Shown piece by piece: positions 62,233 to 64,000 of a stretch of 64,000 bases of DNA (its first letter is position 1; every line of letters begins with the position of its first letter). The position numbers and the translations under genes were made by a program. Source of the DNA: Sialis fuliginosa. Lineage: Eukaryota; Arthropoda; Insecta; Megaloptera; Sialidae. The stretch covers positions 12,010,993-12,074,992 of the forward strand of contig OY540814.1 of assembly GCA_961205875.1 (NCBI GenBank), given 5' to 3'. Under the pieces are notes generated by a model. That model searched no databases. It worked only from the letters and a program-made list of their open reading frames with translations, and was not told the origin of the DNA.

Positions 62233-62240
62233 TTGAATTT
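62035..62240. other. GC-rich CpG patch over the LIM1 exon
   Basis: A sharp island of G+C and CpG in an otherwise AT-rich region, covering the exon that ends PMCSECERVIV and at least 150 bp upstream of it. It may reflect coding constraint on a longer exon or an internal promoter for short Zasp isoforms. Confidence 0.5.
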
Positions 62241-62249
62241 GAATTTGGC

Positions 62250-64000
62250 GCGAAATATTATTTGTTTATTTTATGTTTGTGAGTTTTGGGGGTGTGTTTT
62301 CAGGACCGTGTGGAAGGATTTTTTGTTTTTGCGATGTTGGTAAATATGTATTCTTAAAACGTCGGTAATAAATATAATAATAATAATTAATGAATCGTTT
62401 CGTTTTGTATATTGTTAAGATTTAAAATAAAAATTTAATATATTTAATAGAATAGTCTTATTTTCAATTTTCGAATAAGCTAATAAGTTAGTGAAAAAAG
62501 GCTCGGAGGAGACACAATTCATTTCTTAGCGCCGCCACTGCATTCCAGAGGCGTACACTAGAGCAATGTATACACACATTTTTTAACTAAAATAAATCTA
62601 CTATATTCTACTGATTATATATTCCTAACAATATATTTATCTGCATGCTGTATGTATGCATAGGTGTTCGCAGAGAGAGGCAAACGGGACACTTGCTCCC
62701 ATCTAGAATCGAGTAAACTAATGCAATATTCAATTCAATTTGTGAAAAAATTAAAATTAAATTAAATAATTAAATAAAAGTTTTTCGATGTAACTGTTTG
62801 TCTACAAACTTTGCCCCCCCCCCCCCCCCCACCCCTTGATAATTTTCTGCGGTACACTGCTGTATATTTTGATATTTAAAATATGATATTTGGATTTTTT
62901 AAATGACATTATTATGACTAATAAAATATTGAACGGGATAATTATCTACCAACATCTAATAAAGATAAAATACCTCGTTTTGCTATTCTTGTATTAACTT
63001 GATAAAATAGTGCAAAATTTTAGTAAGTAATGTATATCATATATGCGAGTAAGTAGTATCTATAAATATAACTGGTAGTGACTCAATGCGTATTGCAATT
63101 TATTAAATTTATTTGCGATTACTTGGAACAAAATTTATTGGACCGAATCGTGTTCGGCAGCTGCACAAATAAATATAAAAAAACAACAACAAGAACACTT
63201 CTTAATAAATTTAAGATCTCGCATATGTAGGCACATTTAAACATTGAACATATTTTGATCAATATTTATGATGGTATTCTTTTGTAACTAGGGAGAGATT
63301 TTTTTATTTAGAGTTCAGACTTTAGAGCATACTTTTTGATTGTATTATGATGCGTTATAGTTTCATGGGGGAAAATTTGAATTAGTGGATCCCAGTATTG
63401 AATGCAAATATTTTTCTTCGAATTGAGTTTTGAAGAACTCCCCCCCCCCCCCCCCCATATTCTCTTAGATTTAAGGCTGCTCATACAAAAAATAATAATG
63501 GAAAATGAGTGATATAGTGATGAATAAACAAAATTTATTATATTTTCATATCGCTAATCTAGAGACCTCAGATATGGTGCCAAATTTAAATTTTGATATT
63601 CTTACTATTGTAATCAGTTTTAAAAGACTGGTTTATGAGTGCCCTGTTGGGAGGGGGGGATTGCCATAGAGCAATGCGCCATTGAGCTTCAGAATTAAAA
63701 AAATCTCAATTGTCACTGCTTGTGCTCAGATTATCCAAGTTAAATGCATCTAATCTAATGTAAGCTAAAACACCAAGCTGTATTCTTTGTTTACAACAAG
63801 ATCTTTAATATACGCCGTACATTGCATTTTACTCAAATAGTAACAGATGAAACTATATAAATTGAAATTAAGAAGGTGGATAAAGAATATTTTGAATTTT
63901 TGTTAGAAAATGACACTATTAAAATATAAGTACTATATATTTTTTCAAGAATATTGAAACAAAAATAAATTTTATTTTAAATGGAATCCGAAATTATTTT
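62250..64000 (-). other. Zasp intron or upstream sequence
   Basis: No PDZ or ZM exon was recognised. Two C-homopolymers lie at 62814-62830 and 63440-63456 (17 C each). The end of the window 'aaatggaatccgaaattatt' resembles 'aaatggagcccaaaattatt' at 60427, another copy of an unnamed repeat. Confidence 0.4.

Overview
The window is AT-rich, intron-containing animal DNA from an insect. The protein-coding genes all lie between about 27 kb and the right edge. Zasp-type PDZ-LIM protein, PEX3, pICln, ATP synthase subunit f, a GT92 glycosyltransferase and a CSB/ERCC6 helicase are all recognisable from translation. An ERCC6/CSB gene argues against Drosophila-like flies, which lack it. Several repeat families (Helitron-like ends with CTAGT, 'gaagtcggtt' repeats, 'caagtgcgtgttgggc' repeats) resemble those common in Lepidoptera and some Hemiptera. 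The order cannot be fixed from this sequence alone.

Layout. 1-27 kb: no convincing protein-coding gene. It is a mosaic of non-autonomous DNA transposons (foldback/MITE elements), Helitron-like pieces, a decayed Penelope-like fragment, a mariner transposase relic carrying a nested MITE, tandem repeats, and one TATA-containing promoter-like stretch near 16.46 kb. 27.1-29.4 kb (+): a 7-exon GT92 glycosyltransferase. 33.7-35.2 kb (+): a small six-exon gene (with a 22-nt microexon) for a predicted secreted, cysteine-containing, C-terminally coiled-coil protein I do not recognise. 35.4-36.0 kb (-): mitochondrial ATP synthase subunit f. 36.3-37.2 kb (+): pICln. 38.75-39.83 kb (-): intronless PEX3. 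40.67-46.73 kb (+): ERCC6/CSB with 14 coding exons and one GC-AG intron. 48.86 kb to beyond the right edge (-): the 3' part of a Zasp52-like gene, with four LIM domains, a 2.86-kb linker exon and two alternative exons for the first half of LIM2. Its PDZ end lies outside the window.

The block from 33.7 to 62 kb is a tight set of unrelated housekeeping and muscle genes: ATP synthase f and pICln are head to head (319 bp apart), and the secreted-protein gene and ATP synthase f are tail to tail with only 132 bp between stop codons. The observations most worth a second look are the unrecognised secreted microexon gene, the alternative LIM2 half-exons, a ~790-bp foldback in a Zasp intron whose arms hold 21-bp tandem repeats, a hammerhead-like core beside the Penelope-like fossil, and an unusual richness of TTAA-flanked foldback elements and exact hAT-type insertions.
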